From: an uncultured Arcobacter sp.
GTDB taxonomy: Bacteria; Campylobacterota; Campylobacteria; Campylobacterales; Arcobacteraceae
NCBI GenBank assembly: GCA_913054415.1
Contig: CAJXII010000032.1
Coordinates: forward strand, 1-12,106
Reading direction: 5' to 3'
Length of the DNA stretch: 12,106 nt
This document shows, piece by piece, positions 1 through 7,304 of the stretch (its first letter is position 1; each line of letters begins with the position of its first letter). The position numbers and the translations under genes are program-made. The notes under the pieces were generated by a model. It did no database searches and was not told the DNA's origin. It saw only the letters and a list, made by a program, of their open reading frames with translations.

Positions 1-54
1 CTAATTATAGAGTAATTTGGCTTGTTGTCTAATTGGGTATGGATTTATTAGGGA

Positions 55-1245
55 TTAAGTCCTATAATCTGCATTTATTTTTACATAATCATAACCCAAA
101 TCACATCCAAAAGCGGTAAAATTTGCTTGACCTACTCCTATATCACAGGTGATTTTGAATTGTTTATTTTGTAAAATTGATGCTGCTTTTTGCTCTGTAT
201 CTTTATCAAATATGATTTGACCTTTGTCATAAACTACAATATTTCCAAATTTGATAATCAAACTATTTTCTTGAACTTTTGCACCACTTGCACCTACAGT
301 TGAAGCTATTCGTCCCCAATTTGGATCTTCTCCAAAAAGTGCAGTTTTTACAAGTAGTGAGTTAGATAAAGTTTTGGCAATTAGTTCGGCTTGATCATCA
401 TCTAAAGCATTTAGCACCTCAAATGCTACAACTTTTTTGCCACCTTCTGCATCTGATATTATCATCATAGCCATATCATCCATCACAAGTTTTAAGGCCT
501 CTTTAAAAGCTTGTTTATCATAGCTATTTGATTTTTGATTTGCTAATAATATTACACTATCATTTGTAGATGTATCGCCATCTACACTTATAGCATTAAA
601 TGTAGTTTTAGTATTGGTAAGCAACATCTCTTTCATATCTTTTTTAGGTATATTAGCATCAGTAGTGATAAAACACAACATAGTAGCAAGATTTGGATTT
701 ATCATACCAGCACCTTTGGCAACTGCCCCAATTCTAAATGAGCTGTTATCTTTTAGGACAACTTCATACAGGCAACTTTTTGGATACTGATCAGTTGTCA
801 TAATAGCTTGAGCTAAATTTTGTGTATTTTTATTTTCCAAATTAAATTTTAAAGCTTCATTTATGATTTTTTCTTTTGGTAATGGCACACCAATAACCCC
901 TGTGCTACTCATTATAGGATTTTCTAAGTTTGTATGTTTTTGTTTTAGATTGTTTAAAATATTATCTATGTTAGCAATACCATCTTCACCTGTCATAGCA
1001 TTTGCATTTTTAGAATTGATAAGTATAAAATTTGTTTGAAAGCCTTTTTTATAACGACTAAAATGTCTCAGTGGTGCTGCTTGGAATTTATTTGATGTAA
1101 ATATAGCTTCAACTTCACATAAAGTATCACTATATATAAACCCTATATCTTTTTGATTGTTTGGTTTTAATCCAGCACTTACTCCGTCACAATAAAATCC
1201 ATCAATATCGCCAATACCACCTTTTATGGGAAAAATTTTAAACAT
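55..1245 (-). CDS. argJ: Glutamate N-acetyltransferase / ornithine acetyltransferase ArgJ
   Basis: Cytosolic enzyme of the cyclic arginine pathway. It moves the acetyl group of N-acetylornithine to glutamate, and many bacterial ArgJ proteins can also use acetyl-CoA. The 396-residue length is normal for the family. Visible marks are the oxyanion-hole stretch SSTGVIG (about 113-119), the self-cleavage region AKGAGMINPNLATML (about 176-190) with Thr188 as the expected nucleophile at the alpha/beta processing site, and the typical C-terminal INADY. The ATG is preceded by AAGGAT at good spacing, and the first 8 bases overlap the end of the upstream K+ channel gene, so the two are probably cotranscribed and translationally coupled. 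Whether it is mono- or bifunctional (N-acetylglutamate synthase activity) cannot be read from the sequence. No start codon for a following minus-strand gene is visible in bases 1-54. Confidence 0.96.
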   Translation of the reverse strand: MFKIFPIKGGIGDIDGFYCDGVSAGLKPNNQKDIGFIYSDTLCEVEAIFTSNKFQAAPLRHFSRYKKGFQTNFILINSKNANAMTGEDGIANIDNILNNLKQKHTNLENPIMSSTGVIGVPLPKEKIINEALKFNLENKNTQNLAQAIMTTDQYPKSCLYEVVLKDNSSFRIGAVAKGAGMINPNLATMLCFITTDANIPKKDMKEMLLTNTKTTFNAISVDGDTSTNDSVILLANQKSNSYDKQAFKEALKLVMDDMAMMIISDAEGGKKVVAFEVLNALDDDQAELIAKTLSNSLLVKTALFGEDPNWGRIASTVGASGAKVQENSLIIKFGNIVVYDKGQIIFDKDTEQKAASILQNKQFKITCDIGVGQANFTAFGCDLGYDYVKINADYRT

Positions 1246-2359
1246 TTGTTTTATCCTTTTGTCGTAATAATTTTCTAGCTTTTACGATTCCTATTTGATT
1301 TCCAACTAAAAGTAATTTACAACCAGCATGTATAATTGTATCACCTTTTGGCATCTGGATAAATTTGCCATTGTTTTCTGTGATACCTATGATACTTACT
1401 TTTAGATTATCTCTTAGATGTGCATCTTTGATTTTATGATCTATCACCCAGCTATCCTCAGAGATATATACCTCTTCCATATCGATTGGTGTATCTTTTT
1501 TATATAAAAACTCCTCTAGCACATTTTCCATATCTGGACGAATTGCCATAGCTGATACTCTTTTTGCCATAAGTGCTGGAGGTGCTACAACTTTATTTGC
1601 ACCTAGTTTTTTCAATCTTTCAACATCATTTGTTGTTTCTGCATTACATATTATAAGGTATGGTTTATCTCTTCCTAACTCTTTTTCAAACAATCTAACA
1701 GATGCTATAATAGTGATATTATTAGAGATATCTTTTGATAAAGATATTACCCCTTTGGCACTTGATAGATGAGATTTTAAAAATGCAGTTTCTGTAAAAG
1801 TATCCTCTTTTATATAGTATGGATATTTGTGTTCTTTTGCAATTTCTTCAAGATTATCATTTGGATCAACCACTACAAAAGGGATATGATTTCGTCTAAA
1901 TTGATTAGCAAGTTGAACAGTGTATTCGTTGTGATTAAAAATAACAAAATGATTTCTAAGTCGTGCTATTTTATAAAGCATATTTCGCTCCTTATAGAGT
2001 TCTAAAAATTTACCTTGAACCATAACTTGAATCAAAGCAGTAACTGATAAAGTAAAAACTAAAAATCCAAATATGATAAGTGTAATAGTAAAAAATCTTC
2101 CAGCTTGAGATATTTTTGCAACCTCTCCAAATCCAACTGTAGTAAAAGTGATACCTGTTTGATAAATAGCATCTAAAATACTAAAATGATCTATTGCCAT
2201 ATAGCCAATAGTTCCTATTATCATAATAAGTTGAACAAGTATAAGTGGAAGTCTGAAATGTTTAAATTGAGAGTAGATCTCTTTGTCGAGATCAAATTCA
2301 GGTTTAGGGGGATTACCCTGCCACCCCAACAGTGTTTTGATGTTTTTAAAAAAACTCAT
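1238..2359 (-). CDS. Two-transmembrane potassium channel with cytosolic RCK domain (HpKchA/MthK type)
   Basis: Inner-membrane K+ channel of 373 residues. Order: short cytosolic N-terminus, TM1 (about 36-55), pore helix, selectivity filter TVGFGE (74-79, a variant of TVGYGD), TM2 (about 90-114), then an RCK/TrkA-N Rossmann domain (about 136-260) and a TrkA-C-like lobe (about 285-365). The Rossmann glycine loop is degenerate: after the first strand VIF the sequence is NHNEYT (142-147) rather than GxGxxG, so normal NAD(H) binding is doubtful and ligand gating may differ. The first ATG has only a poor ribosome site. Met127, just before the RCK domain, has a strong AAGGAG (see separate entry). The gene follows rpmB by 22 bases and overlaps argJ by 8, suggesting one transcript. 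From memory, H. pylori also has its K+ channel gene beside rpmB. The channel call is firm; ion selectivity and gating ligand are inferred from the family. Confidence 0.9.
   Translation of the reverse strand: MSFFKNIKTLLGWQGNPPKPEFDLDKEIYSQFKHFRLPLILVQLIMIIGTIGYMAIDHFSILDAIYQTGITFTTVGFGEVAKISQAGRFFTITLIIFGFLVFTLSVTALIQVMVQGKFLELYKERNMLYKIARLRNHFVIFNHNEYTVQLANQFRRNHIPFVVVDPNDNLEEIAKEHKYPYYIKEDTFTETAFLKSHLSSAKGVISLSKDISNNITIIASVRLFEKELGRDKPYLIICNAETTNDVERLKKLGANKVVAPPALMAKRVSAMAIRPDMENVLEEFLYKKDTPIDMEEVYISEDSWVIDHKIKDAHLRDNLKVSIIGITENNGKFIQMPKGDTIIHAGCKLLLVGNQIGIVKARKLLRQKDKTNV
1979..1993 (-). promoter_or_regulatory. Strong internal ribosome site and ATG inside the K+ channel gene
   Basis: On the minus strand, AAGGAG (1993 to 1988) lies six bases before the in-frame ATG of Met127 (1981 to 1979). 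This is the best Shine-Dalgarno in the rpmB-channel-argJ cluster and much better than that of the channel's own first ATG. The start would give a soluble product of 247 residues made of the RCK domain only. MthK of Methanothermobacter does the same with Met107, adding four free RCK domains to the tetramer to build an octameric gating ring. Use here is inferred. Confidence 0.6.
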
Positions 2360-2381
2360 AAAACACTATCTATAGTTAATA

Positions 2382-2570
2382 TTAAGAATTCTTTTTAAGA
2401 GTTCTTAATTCCGCTGCTGAGATTTTGATCTTTCTTGAAGTCCCATCTTCTAATTGGATTCTTACTGATCTTAAGTTTGGTAAAAATCTTCTTTTTGTTC
2501 TGTTTTTAGCATGACTTACATTATTTCCAGTCATTGGTCCTTTTCCAGATAGCATACATCTTTTTGCCAT
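2382..2570 (-). CDS. rpmB: Large-subunit ribosomal protein bL28
   Basis: A 62-residue basic protein of the 50S subunit, full length for the bL28 family. Recognisable segments are the N-terminal MAKRC followed by SGKGPMTGNNVSHAKNRTKRRF (about 8-29), then LPNLRSVRIQLEDGT and a C-terminal region RKIKISAAELRTLKK. It has one cysteine (Cys5) near the N-terminus and no CxxC pair, so it looks like the zinc-independent form. AAGGAT lies about 7 bases before the ATG. It is the first gene of the minus-strand cluster; the K+ channel starts 22 bases after its stop, so ribosomal-protein transcription probably drives the channel and argJ as well. Confidence 0.97.
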   Translation of the reverse strand: MAKRCMLSGKGPMTGNNVSHAKNRTKRRFLPNLRSVRIQLEDGTSRKIKISAAELRTLKKNS

Positions 2571-2601
2571 TTTATATCCTTGTTTGTATAAATTTTCGTG
2601 A

Positions 2602-2607
2602 ATTGTA
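2602..2607 (-). promoter_or_regulatory. Candidate -10 element for rpmB
   Basis: On the minus strand TACAAT, within TTTAGATACAATTC, lies about 32 bases before the rpmB ATG. There is no clear -35, which is usual for the main sigma factor of Campylobacterota. Position and match are reasonable but the region is so AT-rich that chance matches are common. Confidence 0.35.
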
Positions 2608-2661
2608 TCTAAATTATCTTAAAATCAACTAAAAATACAAATCCTTTAATATAAAATATGA

Positions 2662-2667
2662 TATTAT
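2662..2667 (+). promoter_or_regulatory. Candidate -10 element for moeA
   Basis: TATTAT in the context GATATTATAGTG. A transcript would start at about 2674, some 30 bases before the ATG at 2704. This start would leave the alternative GTG at 2671 outside the message, which agrees with choosing 2704. Confidence 0.4.
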
Positions 2668-2703
2668 AGTGTGAAATATTTTATAAATAAAGGTAGATCA
2701 ATT

Positions 2704-3930
2704 ATGGGAATTTTAATCGAAGAGGCGTTAAATATTGTAACTAAGGATATATCAAGTGTATCGTATGAGATTGTTCCGCTTGAAAATGCCAAAGATAAAA
2801 TTTCTGCTCAAAAAGTTTTAGCAACTGAGATTTTACCATCATTTAACAACTCAGCTATGGATGGATATGGTATTAAATTATCAGATATAAATTCAAAAGT
2901 TAAAGTAATAGATACGATTTTAGCAGGTAGTAGCAAAGAGACAGATATTCAATCAAAACAAGCTATAAAAATTATGACAGGAGCAAGAGTTCCAAGTAGT
3001 GTAGAAGCGATAGTTCCTTATGAACTTGTCCAAGAGCTTGATGATGATTTTATAATTTTACCAGATGATATTAAAAAAGATCAACATATAAGATTTGCAG
3101 GTGAAGATGTATCTAAAGATGAGCTTATTATTAATATTGGGGATGAGATAAATTTTGCTACGATTACACTTTTAGCTTCACAAGGGATTAGTCATATTAA
3201 AGTTTATAGATCACCAAAAGTATCAGTTTTTACAAGTGGAGAGGAGTTAAAACTTCATTATCAATCAAAAGAGGATTATCAAATATATAACTCAAATACA
3301 CCTACATTAATAGCAAGAGCAAAAGAGTTAGGTGCAGATGTTACATTTGTAGGGATGGCAAACGATAGTGTAGAGTCTTTAAAACAGATGATCTCAAATG
3401 CTTTGTATTCAGATCTGATTATCACAAGTGGTGGTATTAGTGTAGGGGATGCTGATTTTACAAAAGAGTCATTTGAACTATTTGATATGGAAGTATTGTT
3501 TGATGGGATTATTATAAAACCTGGTAAACCTACTATGTTTGGTAAGATTGGCAATACTTATATCTTAAATCTTCCAGGAAATCCGTTGGCGGCTTCACTT
3601 ATCTTTGAGATATTTGGTAAGATAGTTTTACAAAAGTTATCAGGTAGTAAAAATATTTACCATAATCATATTGTAGCTAAGCTAAGTGAGGATCTAAAAA
3701 ATAAAAAAGGTCGAACAACTTTAATCCCTGGTTTTTTTGATGGAGAGTTTTTTAAACCATCACACAAACGATCACCTGGTATGGTTGGGGTATTAAATAA
3801 TTGTAATAGTATGATAGCATTAGATAGTCAGTGTGGTTTTTTAAAGCAAAATAGTATAGCAAAAGTTTTACCAATAAATTGGAGATTTTTTACCGATAAT
3901 TTTAAAGATTTTTTTACTTTTGAAGGATAA
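2704..3930 (+). CDS. moeA: Molybdopterin molybdenumtransferase MoeA
   Basis: Cytosolic enzyme that inserts molybdate into molybdopterin (from MPT-AMP) in molybdenum cofactor synthesis. 408 residues, normal length. Motifs: NNSAMDGYG (48-56, Asp53 in the conserved SAMDGY), TGARVP (92-97), TSGE (178-181, Glu180), the MPT-binding TSGGISVGDAD (241-251), KPGKPTMFGK (272-281), and LPGNPLAA (290-297), with a C-terminal domain IV that includes a conserved SPGM-type segment (about 357-360). The ATG at 2704 is preferred over an in-frame GTG at 2671 because AAAGG sits about 10 bases upstream and the family begins with an ISVEEAL-like segment (here ILIEEAL). The last codons carry the AAGGAT of the next gene, so moeA and the GGDEF gene are probably one transcript. 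No other cofactor genes are in the window. Confidence 0.95.
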   Translation: MGILIEEALNIVTKDISSVSYEIVPLENAKDKISAQKVLATEILPSFNNSAMDGYGIKLSDINSKVKVIDTILAGSSKETDIQSKQAIKIMTGARVPSSVEAIVPYELVQELDDDFIILPDDIKKDQHIRFAGEDVSKDELIINIGDEINFATITLLASQGISHIKVYRSPKVSVFTSGEELKLHYQSKEDYQIYNSNTPTLIARAKELGADVTFVGMANDSVESLKQMISNALYSDLIITSGGISVGDADFTKESFELFDMEVLFDGIIIKPGKPTMFGKIGNTYILNLPGNPLAASLIFEIFGKIVLQKLSGSKNIYHNHIVAKLSEDLKNKKGRTTLIPGFFDGEFFKPSHKRSPGMVGVLNNCNSMIALDSQCGFLKQNSIAKVLPINWRFFTDNFKDFFTFEG

Positions 3931-3935
3931 AAATA

Positions 3936-4958
3936 ATGTTTGATAAATTTGATATAGATAAGTTGGTAAATTTTACAAAAACTTTAAAAGTTCTTTTCGT
4001 AGAAGACAATGAAGAAGCAAGGGTTGCTATTTTAGCTTTGTTGAGTAATTTTTTTGATGATATTGCAGTTGCCAAAGATGGTAAAGAAGGGATTAGTTTA
4101 TTTAAAGCTGATTCTTTTGATATTATTATTAGTGATATTAGGATGCCAAATACAAATGGCTTAGAGATGATAGAACAAATAAGACAGATTAATAATAGTG
4201 TTCCTGTAATAATATCAACTGCACATAAAGAAACAGATCTATTGTTAGAAAGTATTAAATTAGGAGTTAATGGATATCTATTAAAGCCTATTAATTTTAA
4301 GCAACTAAAACAGGTGATTAAACAAATATGTGAGAAAATATATTATAAAAGAAAAGCTAAACAATATGAGGAAAATCTTGAAAAATTGGTTAATGAAAGG
4401 ACTCAAGAGTTAGAGATTGCTAAATCCAAACTAGTAGAGATGGCAAATAAAGATCCTTTGACAAACTTATATAACCGTAGATATTTCAATGATGTAGCAG
4501 ATACATTATTAAGTATGGCACATAGACAACAGCAAGAGTTTTCTATATTTATGTTGGATATTGATAGATTTAAGCTTATAAATGATACTTATGGACATAA
4601 TGCTGGGGATGTGGTTTTAAAAAAGTTATCTAATTTATTAACAACTTCTATTAGACAAAGTGATGTAGCTATTAGATTTGGTGGTGAAGAGTTTGTTGTA
4701 TTGCTACCAAATACAAATATAGATGGTGCTGTATTGATTGCAAAAAAATTAAAAGAAGCGATTGAAAATATAGAGATTAAAATCCCAAATATTGATATTA
4801 TAAAATTTACTGTTAGTATTGGTATATCTCAATGTGATTGTTCTAAAAATGCTGAAGTAATAGATGATTTAGTTCATAAAGCAGATGAAGCACTTTATGA
4901 AGCTAAAAGAGCAGGTAGAAATAAAATAGTTATATATAGCACTCAAACTATAGTATAA
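3936..4958 (+). CDS. Response regulator with diguanylate cyclase output (REC-GGDEF)
   Basis: A 340-residue cytosolic two-component regulator predicted to make cyclic di-GMP. The REC domain (about 16-130) has the acidic pair Glu23-Asp24, phospho-acceptor Asp67 in SDIRMP, the switch Thr95 in STAH, and Lys117 in LLKP. A helical, probably coiled-coil linker (about 138-170) leads to a GGDEF domain (about 172-335) with DPLTNLYNRR (173-182), LDIDRFKLINDTYGH, and an active-site GGEEF (249-253). RQSD (240-243) sits five residues before GGEEF, the usual inhibitory I-site RxxD, so product feedback is likely. All key residues are present, so it should be active. It starts 5 bases after moeA with its ribosome site inside the moeA end; no sensor kinase is nearby, so the partner is unknown. 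Its last 11 bases overlap the convergent rraA-like gene. Confidence 0.94.
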   Translation: MFDKFDIDKLVNFTKTLKVLFVEDNEEARVAILALLSNFFDDIAVAKDGKEGISLFKADSFDIIISDIRMPNTNGLEMIEQIRQINNSVPVIISTAHKETDLLLESIKLGVNGYLLKPINFKQLKQVIKQICEKIYYKRKAKQYEENLEKLVNERTQELEIAKSKLVEMANKDPLTNLYNRRYFNDVADTLLSMAHRQQQEFSIFMLDIDRFKLINDTYGHNAGDVVLKKLSNLLTTSIRQSDVAIRFGGEEFVVLLPNTNIDGAVLIAKKLKEAIENIEIKIPNIDIIKFTVSIGISQCDCSKNAEVIDDLVHKADEALYEAKRAGRNKIVIYSTQTIV

Positions 4959-5412
4959 CAATCCCATCATTATCGGCATATAAAGTATCTCCTGCTTTGA
5001 TAGTTGCATTTGCAAAGTTTAATATTATATCACGGTTTGAAGTGGCTTTTTTGATACTTTTTAGAGGATATGTTCCAAGAGCAAAAAGTCCTACAGGTAT
5101 TTGAGATGTTTGGTGAGTATCTCGGACATAACCGTTTATAACAATACCAGCCCATCCATTTTCATAAGCATATCCCATTAATGTTTCCCCAACAACAGCA
5201 CAATAATCACCTTGCACATCTACTACACAGATCTTATTATTGCCTTTTTCATTTTTAAGAAGTTGAACTAGGTCAGTGTTATCTTCATAAAGTTTTATTG
5301 TAGTAACTTCTCCATGACACATAGATACCCCACCATAAGATTTAAAGATAGGATCTAAAACTTGTATATCTTTATGATGTTTGTCACAAATATCAGCTGT
5401 ATATGATTTCAT
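4948..5412 (-). CDS. RraA-fold protein, probable HMG/oxaloacetate-type aldolase or decarboxylase
   Basis: A 154-residue RraA-like protein, full length (MenG/RraA fold, normally a trimer). Marks: start MKSYTADICD, FKSYGGVSM (about 23-31), GETLMGYAYENGWAGIVING (75-94), the Arg97-Asp98 pair after NGYV, and the C-terminal GDTLYADNDGIVIL. E. coli RraA, the RNase E inhibitor, has Arg-Gln at the Arg-Asp position as I recall it, whereas Arg-Asp is the substrate/metal pair of 4-hydroxy-4-methyl-2-oxoglutarate aldolases, some of which also decarboxylate oxaloacetate. Campylobacterota are generally considered to lack RNase E, so an enzyme role is more likely than RNA regulation. AAAGGG precedes the ATG. 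It is divergent from the glutamate mutase operon across a 117-base gap, and convergent with the GGDEF gene (11-base overlap). The fold is certain; the substrate is not. Confidence 0.85.
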   Translation of the reverse strand: MKSYTADICDKHHKDIQVLDPIFKSYGGVSMCHGEVTTIKLYEDNTDLVQLLKNEKGNNKICVVDVQGDYCAVVGETLMGYAYENGWAGIVINGYVRDTHQTSQIPVGLFALGTYPLKSIKKATSNRDIILNFANATIKAGDTLYADNDGIVIL

Positions 5413-5460
5413 TTTTACCCTTTATTAATGAAGTAATAATATAAAATTTCTATAATTTGA

Positions 5461-5466
5461 ATTATA
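5461..5466 (-). promoter_or_regulatory. Candidate -10 element for the rraA-like gene
   Basis: A perfect TATAAT on the minus strand about 50 bases before the ATG at 5412. A second TATAAT on the same strand lies at 5475-5480. The whole divergent gap is AT-rich, so which one is used cannot be told. Confidence 0.35.
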
Positions 5467-5492
5467 ATTTTGTGATTATATCAAAAATTAGA

Positions 5493-5498
5493 TATAAT
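5493..5498 (+). promoter_or_regulatory. Candidate -10 element for the glmSEL operon
   Basis: TATAAT in TTAGATATAATTTCGG, placing a transcript start near 5505 and a 5' leader of only about 25 bases before the TTG at 5530. Such a short leader leaves no room for a cobalamin riboswitch, and no B12-box-like sequence is seen. Confidence 0.45.
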
Positions 5499-5529
5499 TT
5501 CGGATTATTACAAATATAAGGTTTAAATT

Positions 5530-5940
5530 TTGATAAAAGTTGTTACAGGTGTAGTTGGTAATGATATACATGTCGTTGCCAATAGATTGATAGATATATC
5601 TTTGAAAAGTCATGGATTTGATGTATTTAATTTGGGTGTTAATACCTATTTAGAAGAGTTTATAGATGCAGTAGTAGAAACAGATGCAGATGTTTTGCTT
5701 ATCTCATCTTTAAATGGAGAAGCAGAGGGTTGGTGTAGAGATTTATTATCTTTAAAACAACAATATGATTTAGATAATGTGGTATTTATAATAGGTGGAA
5801 ATTTAAGTGTAGGGGAAGCAAAAACTGAAGATATTATCCCTAAATATAAATCGTATGGTTTTGATCTTGTATTTCATCAAGTAGATTTAATAGATGGATT
5901 AAATGAGATATATGACTATCTAAAGGATAAAAAAAGATGA
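5530..5940 (+). CDS. glmS: Glutamate mutase (methylaspartate mutase) sigma subunit, B12-binding
   Basis: Small cobalamin-binding subunit of adenosylcobalamin-dependent glutamate mutase, which interconverts L-glutamate and L-threo-3-methylaspartate. At 136 residues it is family length. It has the base-off/His-on site as DIHVVA (12-17), with His14 as the expected lower cobalt ligand; the canonical DxHxxG glycine is alanine here. Further marks are SSLNGEAEGWC (59-69) and IGGNLSVG (88-95), both matching GlmS rather than other B12-domain proteins. The start is TTG: ATAAGG lies 8 bases upstream, an in-frame TAA at 5524 blocks longer forms, and no in-frame ATG follows. AAAGGAT near its end serves glmE, whose ATG overlaps the glmS stop as ATGA. 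Confidence 0.93.
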   Translation: MIKVVTGVVGNDIHVVANRLIDISLKSHGFDVFNLGVNTYLEEFIDAVVETDADVLLISSLNGEAEGWCRDLLSLKQQYDLDNVVFIIGGNLSVGEAKTEDIIPKYKSYGFDLVFHQVDLIDGLNEIYDYLKDKKR

Positions 5941-7304
5941 GTTTACTTCAAAGAGATAGAGAGATAATATTATCCAACGAATATGTAGATCAGTTTGATT
6001 TTGATGAGGTGCAAGAGTTTGTTAAAAATGCCTCAAAAGATCTTTTTATATCTCATAAATTTAAAACAAATAAAAATAAAACTTTAGTGCAACCAAGAGG
6101 TGGTTTTCCCACTTATGAGAAGATGTTTTCACTTTATGAAGAGTTTATATCTGCTGGTGTAGATGTGTTGCCTTTGACTATTGATTCACATACAAGATTA
6201 AATGATTATGCTAGTGCTCAAAAAATGTTAGATTTAAGTTATGAGAGTAAAACAGATATGTTAAATGGATATCCACTTATCAATCATGGATACAAAAAAA
6301 CAAGACAGATGGTTAAACACTTTAATACACCTATTAGTTTAAGGCATGGAACACCTGATGCTAGACTACTTGTAGATATTGCTATCGCATCTGGAATATT
6401 TGAGATAGAAGGTGGTCCTATTACATATTTGCTACCATATTCTAAAAACTTTCCACTAGACAAAGCATTTTTATATTGGAAACATATAGAGAAAGTATGT
6501 GCTCAATATTCACCACTTAATGAACCAATCAATAGAGAATCTTTTGGCCCACTTACTGCTACACTTGTGCCACCACTTGTAACTATTGTGATACAAATAT
6601 GTGAGATGTTATTGTCACTAGAGGAGGGGGTAAAATCTTTTTCAGTAAGTTTTTCACAATCAGGATCGGTAAACCAAGATATAGTAACAGCAAATGTATT
6701 AAGAAAATGTGCTAATAAATATGCTCAAAAAATTGGGGTAGAGGATGCAACGATAAATCTTGTATATCATCAATGGATGGGAGCTTTTCCTAGAAATAAA
6801 GAGTTTAGTGAATCTTTGATCACTACTAGCACAGTTATAGCTTCACTTGTCAAAGCTGATAAAATTATCACTAAAACAAAAGCAGAGGCTTTTGGGATAC
6901 CAACAAAAGAGGATAATGCAAGTGCAGTGCAAAAAGTTCAATACACTTTAGGGATGATAAGAGGTTTGCCAAATGTTGTAGATCAAGAGGAGGAGGAAAA
7001 TCTTGAAAATTGTGTAGATGAAGTGTTTGAAGCAATTTTCAATGACTCAGCTGATACATTATGGAGAAAGATTTTCAATAGTATAAAAAAAGGTATCATT
7101 GATGTTCCATTTTCACCACATATTATAAATAACAACCAAGTAATAACTGTAAGAGGTGAAAATAGTAGTATAAGAATATATGATAAAGGAAATATGCCTA
7201 TTAGTCAAAAAAGTTTTGAATTTGAGAAATCAAAAATCAAACTATGTAGTGAAAAAGATAGTATTGTCAATGAGATTATCAATGATATTGGGGTGATGTT
7301 ATGA
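5937..7304 (+). CDS. glmE: Glutamate mutase (methylaspartate mutase) epsilon subunit, catalytic
   Basis: TIM-barrel catalytic subunit that clamps cobalamin against GlmS and carries out the radical carbon-skeleton rearrangement of glutamate to 3-methylaspartate. Compared with the clostridial enzyme as I remember it, the substrate arginines are retained: QPRGG (Arg54), DSHTRLN (Arg87) and LRHGTPDAR (Arg136), matching the arginine claw 66/100/149. EGGPITYLLPY (158-168) keeps the catalytic Glu (158, equivalent to Glu171) and the two tyrosines (164 and 168). NRESFGPLTATLVPP, YHQWMGAFP and GIPTKEDNA are also conserved. It has 455 residues against about 483 in Clostridium, the loss lying mainly at the two ends. 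Overlaps of ATGA on both sides (4 bases with glmS, 4 with glmL) imply strict coupling. With these residues a true glutamate mutase is much more likely than a paralogue acting on another substrate. Confidence 0.93.
   Translation: MSLLQRDREIILSNEYVDQFDFDEVQEFVKNASKDLFISHKFKTNKNKTLVQPRGGFPTYEKMFSLYEEFISAGVDVLPLTIDSHTRLNDYASAQKMLDLSYESKTDMLNGYPLINHGYKKTRQMVKHFNTPISLRHGTPDARLLVDIAIASGIFEIEGGPITYLLPYSKNFPLDKAFLYWKHIEKVCAQYSPLNEPINRESFGPLTATLVPPLVTIVIQICEMLLSLEEGVKSFSVSFSQSGSVNQDIVTANVLRKCANKYAQKIGVEDATINLVYHQWMGAFPRNKEFSESLITTSTVIASLVKADKIITKTKAEAFGIPTKEDNASAVQKVQYTLGMIRGLPNVVDQEEEENLENCVDEVFEAIFNDSADTLWRKIFNSIKKGIIDVPFSPHIINNNQVITVRGENSSIRIYDKGNMPISQKSFEFEKSKIKLCSEKDSIVNEIINDIGVML

Noticed and set aside
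1..32. Possible tail of a plus-strand gene (open in one frame up to TAA at 30-32)
   Set aside because: Only nine codons are visible with no recognisable sequence; cannot be supported.
2186..2398. Plus-strand open frame of 70 codons
   Set aside because: Lies wholly opposite the K+ channel and rpmB coding regions, with no family resemblance; antisense shadow.
2671..2703. GTG start extending MoeA by 11 residues
   Set aside because: No ribosome site, lies at or before the predicted transcript start, and the added residues do not match the family; the ATG at 2704 has AAAGG upstream.
3279..3554. Minus-strand open frame of 91 codons inside moeA
   Set aside because: Antisense to the conserved MPT-binding domain; no recognisable protein.
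5413..5529. Cobalamin riboswitch upstream of glmS
   Set aside because: The whole divergent gap is 117 bases and AT-only in character; there is no B12-box-like sequence and a TATAAT sits 32-37 bases before the start.
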